A stretch of 64,000 nucleotides of DNA. It comes from Oscillospiraceae bacterium. Its GTDB lineage: Bacteria; Bacillota; Clostridia; Oscillospirales; Oscillospiraceae. Positions 51,890 through 61,244 of this stretch are shown here, in pieces. The stretch lies in contig WQXS01000010.1 in the NCBI GenBank assembly GCA_009784725.1, positions 1-64,000 of the forward strand, in the 5' to 3' direction. The position numbers and the translations under genes were made by a program. Within the stretch, counting starts at the first letter, position 1. Each line of letters starts with the position of its first letter. The notes beneath the pieces are model-generated. The model worked only from the letters and a program-made list of their open reading frames with translations. It did not search any database and was not told the DNA's origin.

Positions 51890-52732
51890 TTATAGTTTTG
51901 GTGTTTTTCTTACATACCATGGTTTACTTGCGGATTTCTTATCATCCTCTTCTTGCGCTGAGGAATTTTTGGCACCCTCGTCGTGGTCTATTATAATTCT
52001 TTCAACACTGCTTATATCCCACTCCCGCAGTGCCTGGCTTACTGTTTTGCGTGTTTCCACTATATCATCGAGAACTTCACCCGGTTCTTCCTCGGGTGGT
52101 TCCTCCACCGGCGGAGCAAGCTCGATTTTCGGCAGCGGCGCAACGGGTTTCGGCTTTGGCTTCGGGTCATCGAGCTCAATCAGAATCTGACCCATCATTG
52201 CATCAACCCTGCGTTTGACATCTGTACATACACAGGCAAAAATCATTAATGTGAGTGCTTTTCTTATCCTTACACGTGAATCGGGATTCGGGTCGCTATA
52301 GTCCTTAATTACATTGTTTATAACACTTTCTACACCGCTTTTTGAATGATCGTCCGACTGACCGCTTTGCTTTAGTGCATCGCAAAGGTAGTTATATAAA
52401 GTACTTTCCTTTATAATTGCGTCACTGCCGTCACGAGCCCTACCATTGACATAATTCATAAGCAGTGCAATGTGTTCAAGCTTTATGCACTCTTTAAGAG
52501 CGTTAATGATTAGTATACGTGCAATATGCACTTCCTCGTACTTTTTGCCTACAGGATGCTCTACCCATCCTCTTTTTACCCAGTTTTGAATTGTTGAGCC
52601 TTCCAGCCCTGTTACCGCACATACCTGTGAGAGTGTAAGCCCTCCTGTTGCTTCAAGCAAAATTTCAATTTTTGCAAATCCTTTGTCATCGGGTCCTCCC
52701 GGTGAAATTTTTCCTATTGAATCCATCTTCAT
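51890..52732 (-). CDS. DUF1836 domain protein (MerR-like HTH N-terminus, proline-rich C-terminal part)
   Basis: LTLSQVCAVTGLEGSTIQNWVKRGWVEHPVGKKYEEVHIARILIINALKECIKLEHI; start at 52732 preceded by GGGGG RBS. Confidence 0.75.
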   Translation of the reverse strand: MKMDSIGKISPGGPDDKGFAKIEILLEATGGLTLSQVCAVTGLEGSTIQNWVKRGWVEHPVGKKYEEVHIARILIINALKECIKLEHIALLMNYVNGRARDGSDAIIKESTLYNYLCDALKQSGQSDDHSKSGVESVINNVIKDYSDPNPDSRVRIRKALTLMIFACVCTDVKRRVDAMMGQILIELDDPKPKPKPVAPLPKIELAPPVEEPPEEEPGEVLDDIVETRKTVSQALREWDISSVERIIIDHDEGAKNSSAQEEDDKKSASKPWYVRKTPKL

Positions 52733-52802
52733 TGTCCCCCTGTAGATATAAATGTTGAACCAAAATGATGAGTTCTGCGGTGCTTGTTTTAAGGTAGGTC
52801 GC

Positions 52803-52831
52803 ATTATATCACAGGTTCGCACGAACTGCAA
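52803..52831 (-). promoter_or_regulatory. Predicted promoter with overlapping palindromic operator for the DUF1836 gene
   Basis: Minus strand TTGCAG, 17-bp spacer, TATAAT; CAGGTTCGCACGAACTG near-palindrome (52812-52828) within the spacer. Confidence 0.55.
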
Positions 52832-52854
52832 GAGTTATTTTCATAACATATACT

Positions 52855-52894
52855 AAAAAGCGTGCCGTTGTTTATATTGCAGCAGCACGCTTTT
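52855..52894 (-). terminator. Rho-independent terminator after rplL
   Basis: AAAAGCGTGC ... GCACGCTTTT hairpin. Confidence 0.65.
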
Positions 52895-52916
52895 CTTATG
52901 ATTGTGAATTATACGG

Positions 52917-53297
52917 TTACTTAATTTCTACTTCTGCGCCGGCAGCTGTGAGTTTTTCTTTAAGTTCGTTTGCTTCGTCCTTGTTGACGCCTTCTTTGAT
53001 TTTTGCAGGAACTGCTTCAACAAGAGCTTTAGCTTCGGCAAGACCTAATCCCGTGATTGTACGGACTTCCTTAATTACCTTGACCTTTTCTGCACCAAAG
53101 CTTGTCATTGTGACTGTAAACTCGGTTTGTTCCTCAGCCGAAGCTGCAGGACCTGCGCCTCCGCCTGCTGCGGGAGCAGCCATTGCTGCTGCAGAAACAC
53201 CGAATACTTCTTCAAGCTCCTTAACCAAATCTGAAAGCTCAATAACTGTCAGAGCTTTGATTTCCTCAATTAAATCTTTAATTTTATCTTTAGCCAT
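52917..53297 (-). CDS. rplL: 50S ribosomal protein L7/L12
   Basis: EKTEFTV-like [43 protein letters not shown]. Confidence 0.97.
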   Translation of the reverse strand: MAKDKIKDLIEEIKALTVIELSDLVKELEEVFGVSAAAMAAPAAGGGAGPAASAEEQTEFTVTMTSFGAEKVKVIKEVRTITGLGLAEAKALVEAVPAKIKEGVNKDEANELKEKLTAAGAEVEIK

Positions 53298-53320
53298 TAT
53301 ATTTATATCCTTCCATTTTA

Positions 53321-54070
53321 TTATTCTTCAGCAGCTTCGTCTGTTTTTGCCGCTTCCTTTGTTTCTGCTTTTACAGCTTCCTCTGCGGGTTTATCCTCTG
53401 CTGCGGCTTCTGCTGCATCTGCTTTTTCGGCTTCTACCGGTTTTTCCTCGGCTGCTTCGGATTTTTCTTCTGCAGCGGGTTTTTCTTCGGATGCTTCAGC
53501 CTTTGCTTCAGCCTTTGCTTCCGGTGCTTTTTCAGCAGGTTTTTCGGGTTCTGCTTTTACTTCAACATCTGCGGGAGCTCCGTCTTTTTCTGCAATTGCT
53601 TTTAAGACGATTGCAAGACTTGTAATAGGTGCGAGCATTGTTCCGAGGAACTGTGCCTGCAGAACCGGCAGTGCGGGTATGCTTGCTATTGCTTTTACTT
53701 CATCGGCAGACAAAACCTTTCCGTCCATGAAGCCGGCTTTGATTTCAAAGTAATCGGGAAGCTTATCGGCATACTCTTTTACTATTCTTGCCGGGGCAAT
53801 CGGGTCATCCTTACTGATAGCAAGAGATGTTGTGCCGGTTAAAATCGATTCAAGATCGTCAAAACCGACATTTTTAATTGCAAGCTTCATAAGTCTGTTT
53901 CTGATTACTTTATAATTTACATTGGCATCACGCATTTTTACGCGCATTTCAGTATCTTCAATAACAGTGATGCCTTTGTAATCGACAAAAACACCCGCTT
54001 GGCTTTTAAGACTTTCCGTCATATCTTCTACGATTTTTTTCTTTTCCGCCAGAATTTTCTCACTTGGCAT
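53321..54070 (-). CDS. rplJ: 50S ribosomal protein L10 with long acidic low-complexity C-terminal extension
   Basis: [36 protein letters not shown]...; after [13 protein letters not shown] an approximately 85-aa A/E/K/P-rich tail. Confidence 0.96.
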   Translation of the reverse strand: MPSEKILAEKKKIVEDMTESLKSQAGVFVDYKGITVIEDTEMRVKMRDANVNYKVIRNRLMKLAIKNVGFDDLESILTGTTSLAISKDDPIAPARIVKEYADKLPDYFEIKAGFMDGKVLSADEVKAIASIPALPVLQAQFLGTMLAPITSLAIVLKAIAEKDGAPADVEVKAEPEKPAEKAPEAKAEAKAEASEEKPAAEEKSEAAEEKPVEAEKADAAEAAAEDKPAEEAVKAETKEAAKTDEAAEE

Positions 54071-54119
54071 ATTTCTTTTCACCTCCCGTTTTTTATAATG
54101 TGCGTCCACATATAACAAA

Positions 54120-54255
54120 ATCCCTGTCAAAGACAAGGATAAAAGCCAAAATGTTTAATAAGAAACACAACTGAAGTGCTTATTAATATGGCTGTCCTCG
54201 GCCGGATTTACCGGGCGCTTGTATCTTGCACCTTACCGACTGTCTTTGGAACGCT
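54120..54255 (-). promoter_or_regulatory. Ribosomal protein L10 leader
   Basis: Minus strand CCAAAGACAGTCGGTAAGGTGCAAGATACAAGCGCCCGGTAAATCCGGCCGAGGACAG upstream of rplJ, characteristic L10-leader layout. Confidence 0.8.
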
Positions 54256-54260
54256 TGTGG

Positions 54261-54289
54261 ATACTATCAAATAACAGAACACTTGTCAA
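54261..54289 (-). promoter_or_regulatory. Predicted sigma-A promoter for rplJL
   Basis: Minus strand TTGACA, 17-bp spacer, TAGTAT. Confidence 0.7.
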
Positions 54290-54381
54290 CAGTTTTTTAC
54301 TGTTGTATATTTAATTGTACCAAAAATAAAAAAGACAGGTTCAAATTAAACAAATAACCTGTGCATTAAGGAATAATTAAT

Positions 54382-54951
54382 ATGAAAACATGGGATGAGC
54401 TTAAGGAAGCCTGCAGCAGCTGTACGAAATGTGAGCTTCACAAAACACGGACAAATGTTGTCTTTGGTGTCGGCAACAGTACGGCAGAGGTGCTTTTTAT
54501 CGGAGAGGGACCCGGAGAAAGCGAAGATTTAAAGGGCGAACCTTTTGTCGGACGCGCAGGCAGGTTATTGGATGATATGCTTAAAATTATCGGTTTATCC
54601 AGAACGGAAAATATTTTTATAGCAAATATTGTAAAATGCCGTCCTCCGGGGAACCGCGACCCTTTAAATACCGAGCGCGAGTTATGTTATGAGTGGCTTA
54701 AAGCTCAAATCGATATACTAAAACCGAAAATTATTGTCTGTCTCGGAAGAATTGCCGCTGCTGTCCTGATAAACAGCGATTTTAAGATAACACAAGACCA
54801 TGGCAAGTGGTTTGATATAGACGGAATAAATTATATGGCATTATATCATCCTGCAGCCCTGCTTCGCGACCCTAATAAAAAACCGGATACATTCGTTGAT
54901 TTGAAGGAGCTTGAACGGAAAATAAGAGAAACCTGCAAGAGGACACTATGA
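54382..54951 (+). CDS. Type-4 uracil-DNA glycosylase
   Basis: [51 protein letters not shown]. Confidence 0.94.
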   Translation: MKTWDELKEACSSCTKCELHKTRTNVVFGVGNSTAEVLFIGEGPGESEDLKGEPFVGRAGRLLDDMLKIIGLSRTENIFIANIVKCRPPGNRDPLNTERELCYEWLKAQIDILKPKIIVCLGRIAAAVLINSDFKITQDHGKWFDIDGINYMALYHPAALLRDPNKKPDTFVDLKELERKIRETCKRTL

Positions 54952-55823
54952 ACGAGATTATTGCCCGCAACCCCTGTTTAAATGAGCTGCCTTTATTATA
55001 TAATATTTGGGATAGTATTTTTGGTAAAATTGGCAGAGAATCATTTTTCCGCCTGTTTTTTAAACCTGAACTATGTGCAGTCGCCGAAATTAACGGTTCT
55101 CCCGTTGCTTGCGGTTATCTTGTTCCATTCGGTGATATAAAGGATTCAAAGGGGTCGGCATCCTGTGCAATGATTTATTCTGTTGCCTCTTTACCCGAGC
55201 ACAGAGGTTTAGGTCTTGGGTCGGCGGTTGTAAACAAGCTTAACAGCATCGCAGGAGAAGTTGGCTTTGCGGCAACGGTGCTTTGTCCTTCGGAAGACCG
55301 TTTATTTAACTACTACAACAAGCTCGGATTTTTCGACTGTTTTTATATAAATGAAGTATCATATAAAAACAACGCTTTAAATCATACACCGTTAAAAGCT
55401 TCAAAAATTCCTGCAGAGCAGTATATATCCCAAAGAGATACACAACTCAGTGGTTTGTCATATATTAAGTATGATGTAAAAATTTTTGAGTATCAAGAAC
55501 TCTTGTGCGAAGAGACAGGCGGAGGTTTATACAGGATCGGCGATTTTTATGCGGTTGTTGAAAGCAGCCCTGATAATACCCTGTGGTTTAAGGAGTTTTT
55601 ATATCCCGGGATAAAAGAAAGCTTGAGTCCTGATGATAATACAATTAATAATGTTATTTCAACAATATCTCAGCTCTTCCCTGCCGATGAGTTTATTTTA
55701 AGATTTCCTTCAAAGCCGGGTGAAGGGCGAAGATTCGGAATGCTTGCAGCACAAGATAATATTCGTTCACTAAACCGGACTGTAAATGATTTTTCTCCAT
55801 GGTATGGAGTATCATTTGATTAG
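54948..55823 (+). CDS. GNAT family N-acetyltransferase
   Basis: YSVASLPEHRGLGLGSAVVNKLN acetyl-CoA loop. Confidence 0.85.
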   Translation: MNEIIARNPCLNELPLLYNIWDSIFGKIGRESFFRLFFKPELCAVAEINGSPVACGYLVPFGDIKDSKGSASCAMIYSVASLPEHRGLGLGSAVVNKLNSIAGEVGFAATVLCPSEDRLFNYYNKLGFFDCFYINEVSYKNNALNHTPLKASKIPAEQYISQRDTQLSGLSYIKYDVKIFEYQELLCEETGGGLYRIGDFYAVVESSPDNTLWFKEFLYPGIKESLSPDDNTINNVISTISQLFPADEFILRFPSKPGEGRRFGMLAAQDNIRSLNRTVNDFSPWYGVSFD

Positions 55824-55833
55824 ATTAAATTAT

Positions 55834-55861
55834 AAAGGTATTTTATTCATGAAATACCTTT
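55834..55861 (+). terminator. Rho-independent terminator-like hairpin
   Basis: AAAGGTATTT-TATTCATG-AAATACCTTT. Confidence 0.55.
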
Positions 55862-55913
55862 AATTACCGGTTTGAATTTTATTTATTTTAGTCTTTTTTA
55901 TTATTATGGCTAT

Positions 55914-56024
55914 TTATTCATAAAAAAGTGCATAAGTTAACATAATTGAAATATTTAAGTGTAGATTACTTAATATATGATTGTTAATATTAAGTCGCAG
56001 GGTCGCTAATGTATCTTTTTTCAT
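55914..56024 (-). CDS. Possible small ORF (36 aa), not in the ORF track
   Basis: Minus strand GAGGATAATAAA-ATG, translation MKKDTLATLRLNINNHILSNLHLNISIMLTYALFYE*. Confidence 0.25.
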   Translation of the reverse strand: MKKDTLATLRLNINNHILSNLHLNISIMLTYALFYE

Positions 56025-56049
56025 TTTATTATCCTCATAATCTGTTTTT

Positions 56050-56091
56050 AGACAAACAAGAGCTAAACGCTCTTGTTTGTCTTTTATTTTA
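56050..56091. terminator. Strong hairpin/terminator
   Basis: AGACAAACAAGAGC-TAAAC-GCTCTTGTTTGTCT, 14-bp perfect stem followed by TTTATTTT. Confidence 0.75.
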
Positions 56092-56112
56092 TAAAGTGGT
56101 ATTATATATTTG

Positions 56113-58377
56113 ATGAGTATAAACAGACAAATATCCGAAAAAGATGAGTTTTCACACTTAAATATCAGTCAAAGAGAGGCTGTGCTGACTACAGACGGCC
56201 CTTTACTGTTGCTCGCAGGTGCAGGCAGCGGTAAAACAACCGTTTTAATGAACCGTATAGCAAATCTTCTGAAAAATGAAGGTGTAGACGGGCATGAAAT
56301 AATCGCTATCACATTTACAAACAAAGCAGCGGGTGAGATGAAGGAGCGGCTCGAGCGCATGAACATTCCCGGTTCCGAGGGTGTGTGGGCGAGTACATTT
56401 CACTCAGCGTGTGCGAAAATCCTGAGGCATAATATCAGCCATATCGGATATGACTCTTCATTTAATATATATGATACTGCCGATACCGCTTCACTTATGA
56501 AAAGAATTCTTAAGGATCTGGAGATTGAAGAAAGAAACTTTCCTCATCGTACCGTACTGAATTATATAAGCCGTGCAAAGGATGATATGATTTTTGCAGA
56601 TGAGTTTATGGCTAACGCAAATAAAACGGCAGACCCGAGGCGTAAAATTATCGGAGAAATTTATTTTGAATACGAAAAAAGATTAAAAGCATCAAACTCT
56701 CTCGATTTTGATGACCTTATTCTGCTTACAGTCCGCCTTTTCAAAGAAAATCCGGATGTTTTGAATTATTATCAAAGAAGATTCAGATATGTACTTGTTG
56801 ACGAATATCAGGACACAAATAATCTGCAGTATCTCCTGACAGCAGCTTTTGCAGAATATCACGGCAATATTTGCGTTGTCGGTGATGATGACCAGAGTAT
56901 ATATAAGTTTCGCGGGGCAACAATTGAAAATATCTTAAGCTTCGAAAAGCAGTTTAAGAACGCACGTGTTATAAGACTTGAACAAAACTATCGTTCTACG
57001 GCGGCAATCTTAAATGCTGCAAATGATGTAATCGGCAATAATAAGGGCCGCAAAGGCAAAAATCTTTGGACGGATAATACCGAGGGTGATTTGCCTGTAT
57101 TAAATGTAGTAAACGATGAACGTGAAGAAGCTGAGTTTGTTGCAGAAAAAATTCTAAAAAGTGTTGCAGGCGGGCGAAAATGGCAGGAGCATGTTATTCT
57201 CTACCGCATGAATGCACAGTCGAACCAGTTTGAAACAGCCTTTAAGCGTTTTGCCGTACCTTACAGAGTTTATGGCGGCACGGGATTTTATGAACGTGCC
57301 GAGGTTAAGGATATGCTTGCTTATTTATGCGTACTGCATAATCCGAATGATGATGTCCGTCTTTTGCGGATTATTAACAATCCAACCCGAGGTATCGGAG
57401 ATACAACAATAGAACGGCTCCGGTATATTGCCGGTGAAATGGGTATTTCGGTATTTGCTGCGATAAATGAATGTCATAACTATGAAAATGTAAAAAGTGC
57501 TGCGGGCAAGCTGCATAAGTTCAAGGACATGATAGACGGTCTTAGGAAGCTAGCGGAAACAGTACCGCTTGATGTGCTTTATGATGAGCTGATATCTCAA
57601 ACCGGTTACATCCGTGCAATGCAGGATAAGGATTCTGATGAGAATATTTCCCGTATCGAAAATGTCAGGGAGCTTAAAACAAATATAATTGCTTTTGTAA
57701 ATGAAAACGGCGGTTCTCTTTTTGATTTTCTGAGCGAAACTGCTCTTTATACCGATCTTGACCGTGATGACCTCGGCTCTGACAGGGTTCTCATGATGAC
57801 AATGCACAGTGCAAAGGGTCTGGAGTTTGACACTGTTTTTATAGTCGGTGCCGAGGAAGGCATTTTCCCGGGTATGAGAGCAATGGGTGAACCCGGTGAA
57901 ATGGAAGAGGAACGGCGTTTATGTTATGTTGCCATGACACGGGCAAAACGAATACTGTATTTTACAAGTGCAAGACGCCGCATGCTTTTCGGCAGAACCT
58001 CCGCTGCACAGCCTTCTCGTTTTGTCAGGGAAATCAAAGATGGGAATATAGAGAAAAACGAACCTGCCGAAGGTTATGGGTTTAATAATCCGGATTATGA
58101 AACAGATTTTTACACAGGGTACAAACCGGATAACACCTTTAAATTTAAAACACAGGAAAAACCTCCCGTCATGTCATCACCAAAGCTGCAAAAATCTGTT
58201 TCCCCTGCCATTGATTTTAATAAAGGCGATAGCGTATTACATAAGGCTTTCGGAAAAGGCATTATTACATCAGTGTCTCCTGCAGGCGGGGATGCTTTAC
58301 TTGAAATCGCTTTTGACGAAGCAGGAACAAAACGCCTAATGCTCAACTCGGCAAGTCGATATTTGACTAAGGCTTAA
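56113..58377 (+). CDS. pcrA: UvrD/PcrA-family ATP-dependent DNA helicase
   Basis: LLAGAGSGKTTVL, VDEYQDTN, VGDDDQSIYKFRGA, MTMHSAKGLEF. Confidence 0.96.
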   Translation: MSINRQISEKDEFSHLNISQREAVLTTDGPLLLLAGAGSGKTTVLMNRIANLLKNEGVDGHEIIAITFTNKAAGEMKERLERMNIPGSEGVWASTFHSACAKILRHNISHIGYDSSFNIYDTADTASLMKRILKDLEIEERNFPHRTVLNYISRAKDDMIFADEFMANANKTADPRRKIIGEIYFEYEKRLKASNSLDFDDLILLTVRLFKENPDVLNYYQRRFRYVLVDEYQDTNNLQYLLTAAFAEYHGNICVVGDDDQSIYKFRGATIENILSFEKQFKNARVIRLEQNYRSTAAILNAANDVIGNNKGRKGKNLWTDNTEGDLPVLNVVNDEREEAEFVAEKILKSVAGGRKWQEHVILYRMNAQSNQFETAFKRFAVPYRVYGGTGFYERAEVKDMLAYLCVLHNPNDDVRLLRIINNPTRGIGDTTIERLRYIAGEMGISVFAAINECHNYENVKSAAGKLHKFKDMIDGLRKLAETVPLDVLYDELISQTGYIRAMQDKDSDENISRIENVRELKTNIIAFVNENGGSLFDFLSETALYTDLDRDDLGSDRVLMMTMHSAKGLEFDTVFIVGAEEGIFPGMRAMGEPGEMEEERRLCYVAMTRAKRILYFTSARRRMLFGRTSAAQPSRFVREIKDGNIEKNEPAEGYGFNNPDYETDFYTGYKPDNTFKFKTQEKPPVMSSPKLQKSVSPAIDFNKGDSVLHKAFGKGIITSVSPAGGDALLEIAFDEAGTKRLMLNSASRYLTKA

Positions 58378-58487
58378 AATTTGCAACTTTTCCTTTTAGT
58401 CATATATCGCCCTAACGCCACTTGACTAAAGCATAGATATCAATTAAATTGGAAGCGATGAATATCTGAAAGGCATGGTCGGTTTAT

Positions 58488-58706
58488 ATGCCTAATAAAA
58501 AGCAGCGGCAAAACGAATTTGCCAAAGCAATGTCCCACTTTATTCAAATAAGTGTTTCTATAATTGCATGCCTTGCCGTCGGAATTTTCTTAGGCTGGCT
58601 GCTTGACAGATGGCTCGGAACGAGTCCGTGGTTTCTGATGATATTCTCTTTTCTCGGTGTTGCTGCGGCATTTAAATCGATATTTGATTTTGCAAAGAAA
58701 ATTTAA
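58488..58706 (+). CDS. AtpZ/AtpI-family small membrane protein
   Basis: Two TM segments, FLGWLLDRWLGTSPWFLMIFSFLGVAAAFKSI; head of atp operon. Confidence 0.8.
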   Translation: MPNKKQRQNEFAKAMSHFIQISVSIIACLAVGIFLGWLLDRWLGTSPWFLMIFSFLGVAAAFKSIFDFAKKI

Positions 58707-58745
58707 CAGGAAACAAAATATAAAATAATATTATAGGTATATCTA

Positions 58746-59381
58746 ATGAACGATTTTTCCGAACCTGTCAGACCGACAAAAATAATGATTAAAATGGTTA
58801 TTGTTGCTGCCGCTATAATTATTCTTATCGGCGCAGTATACTACAGGTCATTTGCAGTAATACCCTTTATTTTCGGTGTTGCCGCAACTTCGGGGCTTAA
58901 TGTGTTCAAGCTTCGTATGCTGGAACGGACAGTTCAAAAGGTGGTTGTCATGGATGATCAGGCTGCCGGTAAAAATATTGTCCGTTTTCAATATCTGCTC
59001 CGTTACCTTCTGACGGGTGCTGTTCTTGTTATTATCGGATTGATTCATACATACACAACCGAACCGCCTTTTTACAGTGACCGCAACTGGATCAGCATTT
59101 GGGGCATACTTTTTCCCAACGCTCCCGCTTCACTTGTAAGTGCTCCGCTGATAAGCATATGGGGTGCACTTGCGGGACTGTTTACTCTTCAGATATCTGT
59201 AATTCTCGTAAGATCAATGAAGCTTGAAAAGGACGGCGACAATTTTATCAAATATGAAGATGATGAAGAAAACGACGATAGTGACAGTGATAATAATGAT
59301 GAAACAGCTGATGTTATAATTGAAAATGACTCCAATACACAAGCTGTAGAAAATGATAACGAAAATAACGTAAACTCTTGA
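58746..59381 (+). CDS. ATP synthase subunit I-like membrane protein with acidic C-terminal tail
   Basis: Four predicted TMs, position 5' of atpB, tail YEDDEENDDSDSDNNDETADV... Confidence 0.6.
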   Translation: MNDFSEPVRPTKIMIKMVIVAAAIIILIGAVYYRSFAVIPFIFGVAATSGLNVFKLRMLERTVQKVVVMDDQAAGKNIVRFQYLLRYLLTGAVLVIIGLIHTYTTEPPFYSDRNWISIWGILFPNAPASLVSAPLISIWGALAGLFTLQISVILVRSMKLEKDGDNFIKYEDDEENDDSDSDNNDETADVIIENDSNTQAVENDNENNVNS

Positions 59382-59469
59382 CAACCTTATGCACCTAATG
59401 TATAATTTCCTACAGTTTATCTCGTAATATTATCAGTTATTTAATTATCTAAAGGGGGGAGCTTAATAC

Positions 59470-60183
59470 GTGATTGATCTTGAAATTAAAAATCACGCTG
59501 TGCTCAATCTTTTCGGAATTGAAATCTGGATTACCGACACAATAATTTCGACTTGGATTATTATGGGAGTCCTCATAGCATTCGGAATTGTTGTCCGTAT
59601 CAAGGTTCGGAATTTTAAAGAAGTACCGACAGGCTTTCAAAATGTTGTAGAGGCACTTGTTGAAACATTTGAAGGTTATTTGAGATCAACAATAGGTGAT
59701 AAACTTATGTTCCTCGGGAGCTGGTTTTTCACTTTGTTTTTGTTTATTCTGTTATCAAATCTCAGCGGGCTTTTGCCCGGAATGCGCACACCGACCGCAG
59801 ACTGGTCGATGACTGTCGGGCTAGCACTTGTTACATTCTTTTTGATTCAAGCCATGGGTGTTAAATACCGCGGTGCCGGTTATGTCAAGGACCTGTTTGC
59901 ACCACTTCCCTGGTGGTGTCCGATTCCGCTGTTTCTGCCTATTAATGTAATCGGCGAGCTTGCAAGACCTATTTCACTCAGCTTCCGTCTTTTCGGCAAC
60001 ATGCTTGCAGGTCTCATAATGATGTCTCTTATATACGCACTATTTCCGGTATTTGCAATGTTTGTGATTCCGGCTGCACTTCACGCATATTTTGATTTGT
60101 TCAGCGGAGTTCTTCAAACATACATTTTTGTTACACTTAGTATGACATTTATTTCCGGTGCCGCAGAGGTTGCGGAAGCGTAA
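59470..60183 (+). CDS. atpB: F0F1 ATP synthase subunit a
   Basis: NVIGELARPISLSFRLFGNMLAGL, LFSGVLQTYIFVTLSMTFI. Confidence 0.96.
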   Translation: MIDLEIKNHAVLNLFGIEIWITDTIISTWIIMGVLIAFGIVVRIKVRNFKEVPTGFQNVVEALVETFEGYLRSTIGDKLMFLGSWFFTLFLFILLSNLSGLLPGMRTPTADWSMTVGLALVTFFLIQAMGVKYRGAGYVKDLFAPLPWWCPIPLFLPINVIGELARPISLSFRLFGNMLAGLIMMSLIYALFPVFAMFVIPAALHAYFDLFSGVLQTYIFVTLSMTFISGAAEVAEA

Positions 60184-60285
60184 ATCATTAAGCTGATAAT
60201 AAATGATAAATGATGAATGATAATTACGATCTTTTCACATTAATCATATATTATAAATAATTTTCAAATAATCGGAGGAAAAATC

Positions 60286-60591
60286 ATGGAACCAGTATCA
60301 AGTTTATCAGCTCTGGCAACTGTCATTGTTGCCGCTCAGTATGCAGCTGCACTCGCAGTCTTCGCAGGTGTTATCACTACACTCGGTCAAGCACAAATCG
60401 CAGCAAAAGCAATAGAATCAATCGCACGTCAACCCGAAGCAAGAGGAAGTATAAGCACATCAATGATCATCGGTCTTGCGATGGCTGAAACAAACGGTAT
60501 TTACGGACTGGTTGTTTCAATGCTCTTATTATTCGTAAACCCGCTGCTCGATCGTTTTGTTTCAATCGCACAAACACTTGGGCTCAGCTAA
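60286..60591 (+). CDS. atpE: F0F1 ATP synthase subunit c
   Basis: AIESIARQPEARGSIS loop, AETNGIYGLVVSMLLLFVNPL helix with conserved Glu. Confidence 0.95.
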   Translation: MEPVSSLSALATVIVAAQYAAALAVFAGVITTLGQAQIAAKAIESIARQPEARGSISTSMIIGLAMAETNGIYGLVVSMLLLFVNPLLDRFVSIAQTLGLS

Positions 60592-60637
60592 GGACCGGTC
60601 CGGCGTTAATATTTCTTATTTGAAGAAGGTGATTTAG

Positions 60638-61207
60638 TTGGATTTCGGATTCCTTATATCCGCAGCAGAGATAATTACAACCGATCTGCCGCCCGGCCGT
60701 GTATTCGGTATTGATCAGGCAACTCTCATTAATATAATCGCCAATGTTGCAAACGTCGCCATCCTTGCAGGTTTTCTTGCCTATCTGCTTTACAAGCCTG
60801 TCCGCACAATCTTGAACAAACGTACAAACAAGATTCAAGGACAGCTCATTCAAGCGGAAGAGGAGCTTGAAAAAGCAACGGAGCTAAGGCGCAACTATGA
60901 GCAAAAAATGGAAGACGTCGAGCGTGAGCGTGAGGAAATCCTCAGTGAAGCACGTAAAACTGCTGCAGATTCGGGCAGACGTATTCTTGCAGAGGCGAAA
61001 AAAGAGGCCGATACCATCAGAGAGCGTGCCGCCGCAAATGTCGAAATGGAGTGGGAACGCGCCGAAAACGATATGCGCACGGCAATAATCGATGTTTCAG
61101 CTGTTATGGCGGAGAAATTCGTTTCACTCGCAATCAACAAAGAAACACACGACAGACTCTTTGACGAAACACTATCCGATTTAGAGGGAATGACATGGAG
61201 AGACTAA
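60638..61207 (+). CDS. atpF: F0F1 ATP synthase subunit b
   Basis: N-terminal TM then long charged helix, KRTNKIQGQLIQAEEELEKATELRRNYEQKM. Confidence 0.93.
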   Translation: MDFGFLISAAEIITTDLPPGRVFGIDQATLINIIANVANVAILAGFLAYLLYKPVRTILNKRTNKIQGQLIQAEEELEKATELRRNYEQKMEDVEREREEILSEARKTAADSGRRILAEAKKEADTIRERAAANVEMEWERAENDMRTAIIDVSAVMAEKFVSLAINKETHDRLFDETLSDLEGMTWRD

Positions 61208-61244
61208 GTGCACGCTTAGCTTTCTATGACATGGAGAGTTACAT

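Noticed and set aside
52948-53625. 225-aa leucine-rich ORF antisense to rplL/rplJ
   Set aside because: Leucine repeats come from reading the A/E/K-rich L10 tail repeats on the opposite strand; no independent support.
60185-60270. ATAATAAATGATAAATGATGAATGATAATT repeats upstream of atpE as a regulatory array
   Set aside because: Low-complexity AT-rich sequence common in intergenic regions; no clear motif beyond a possible translation-enhancing leader.
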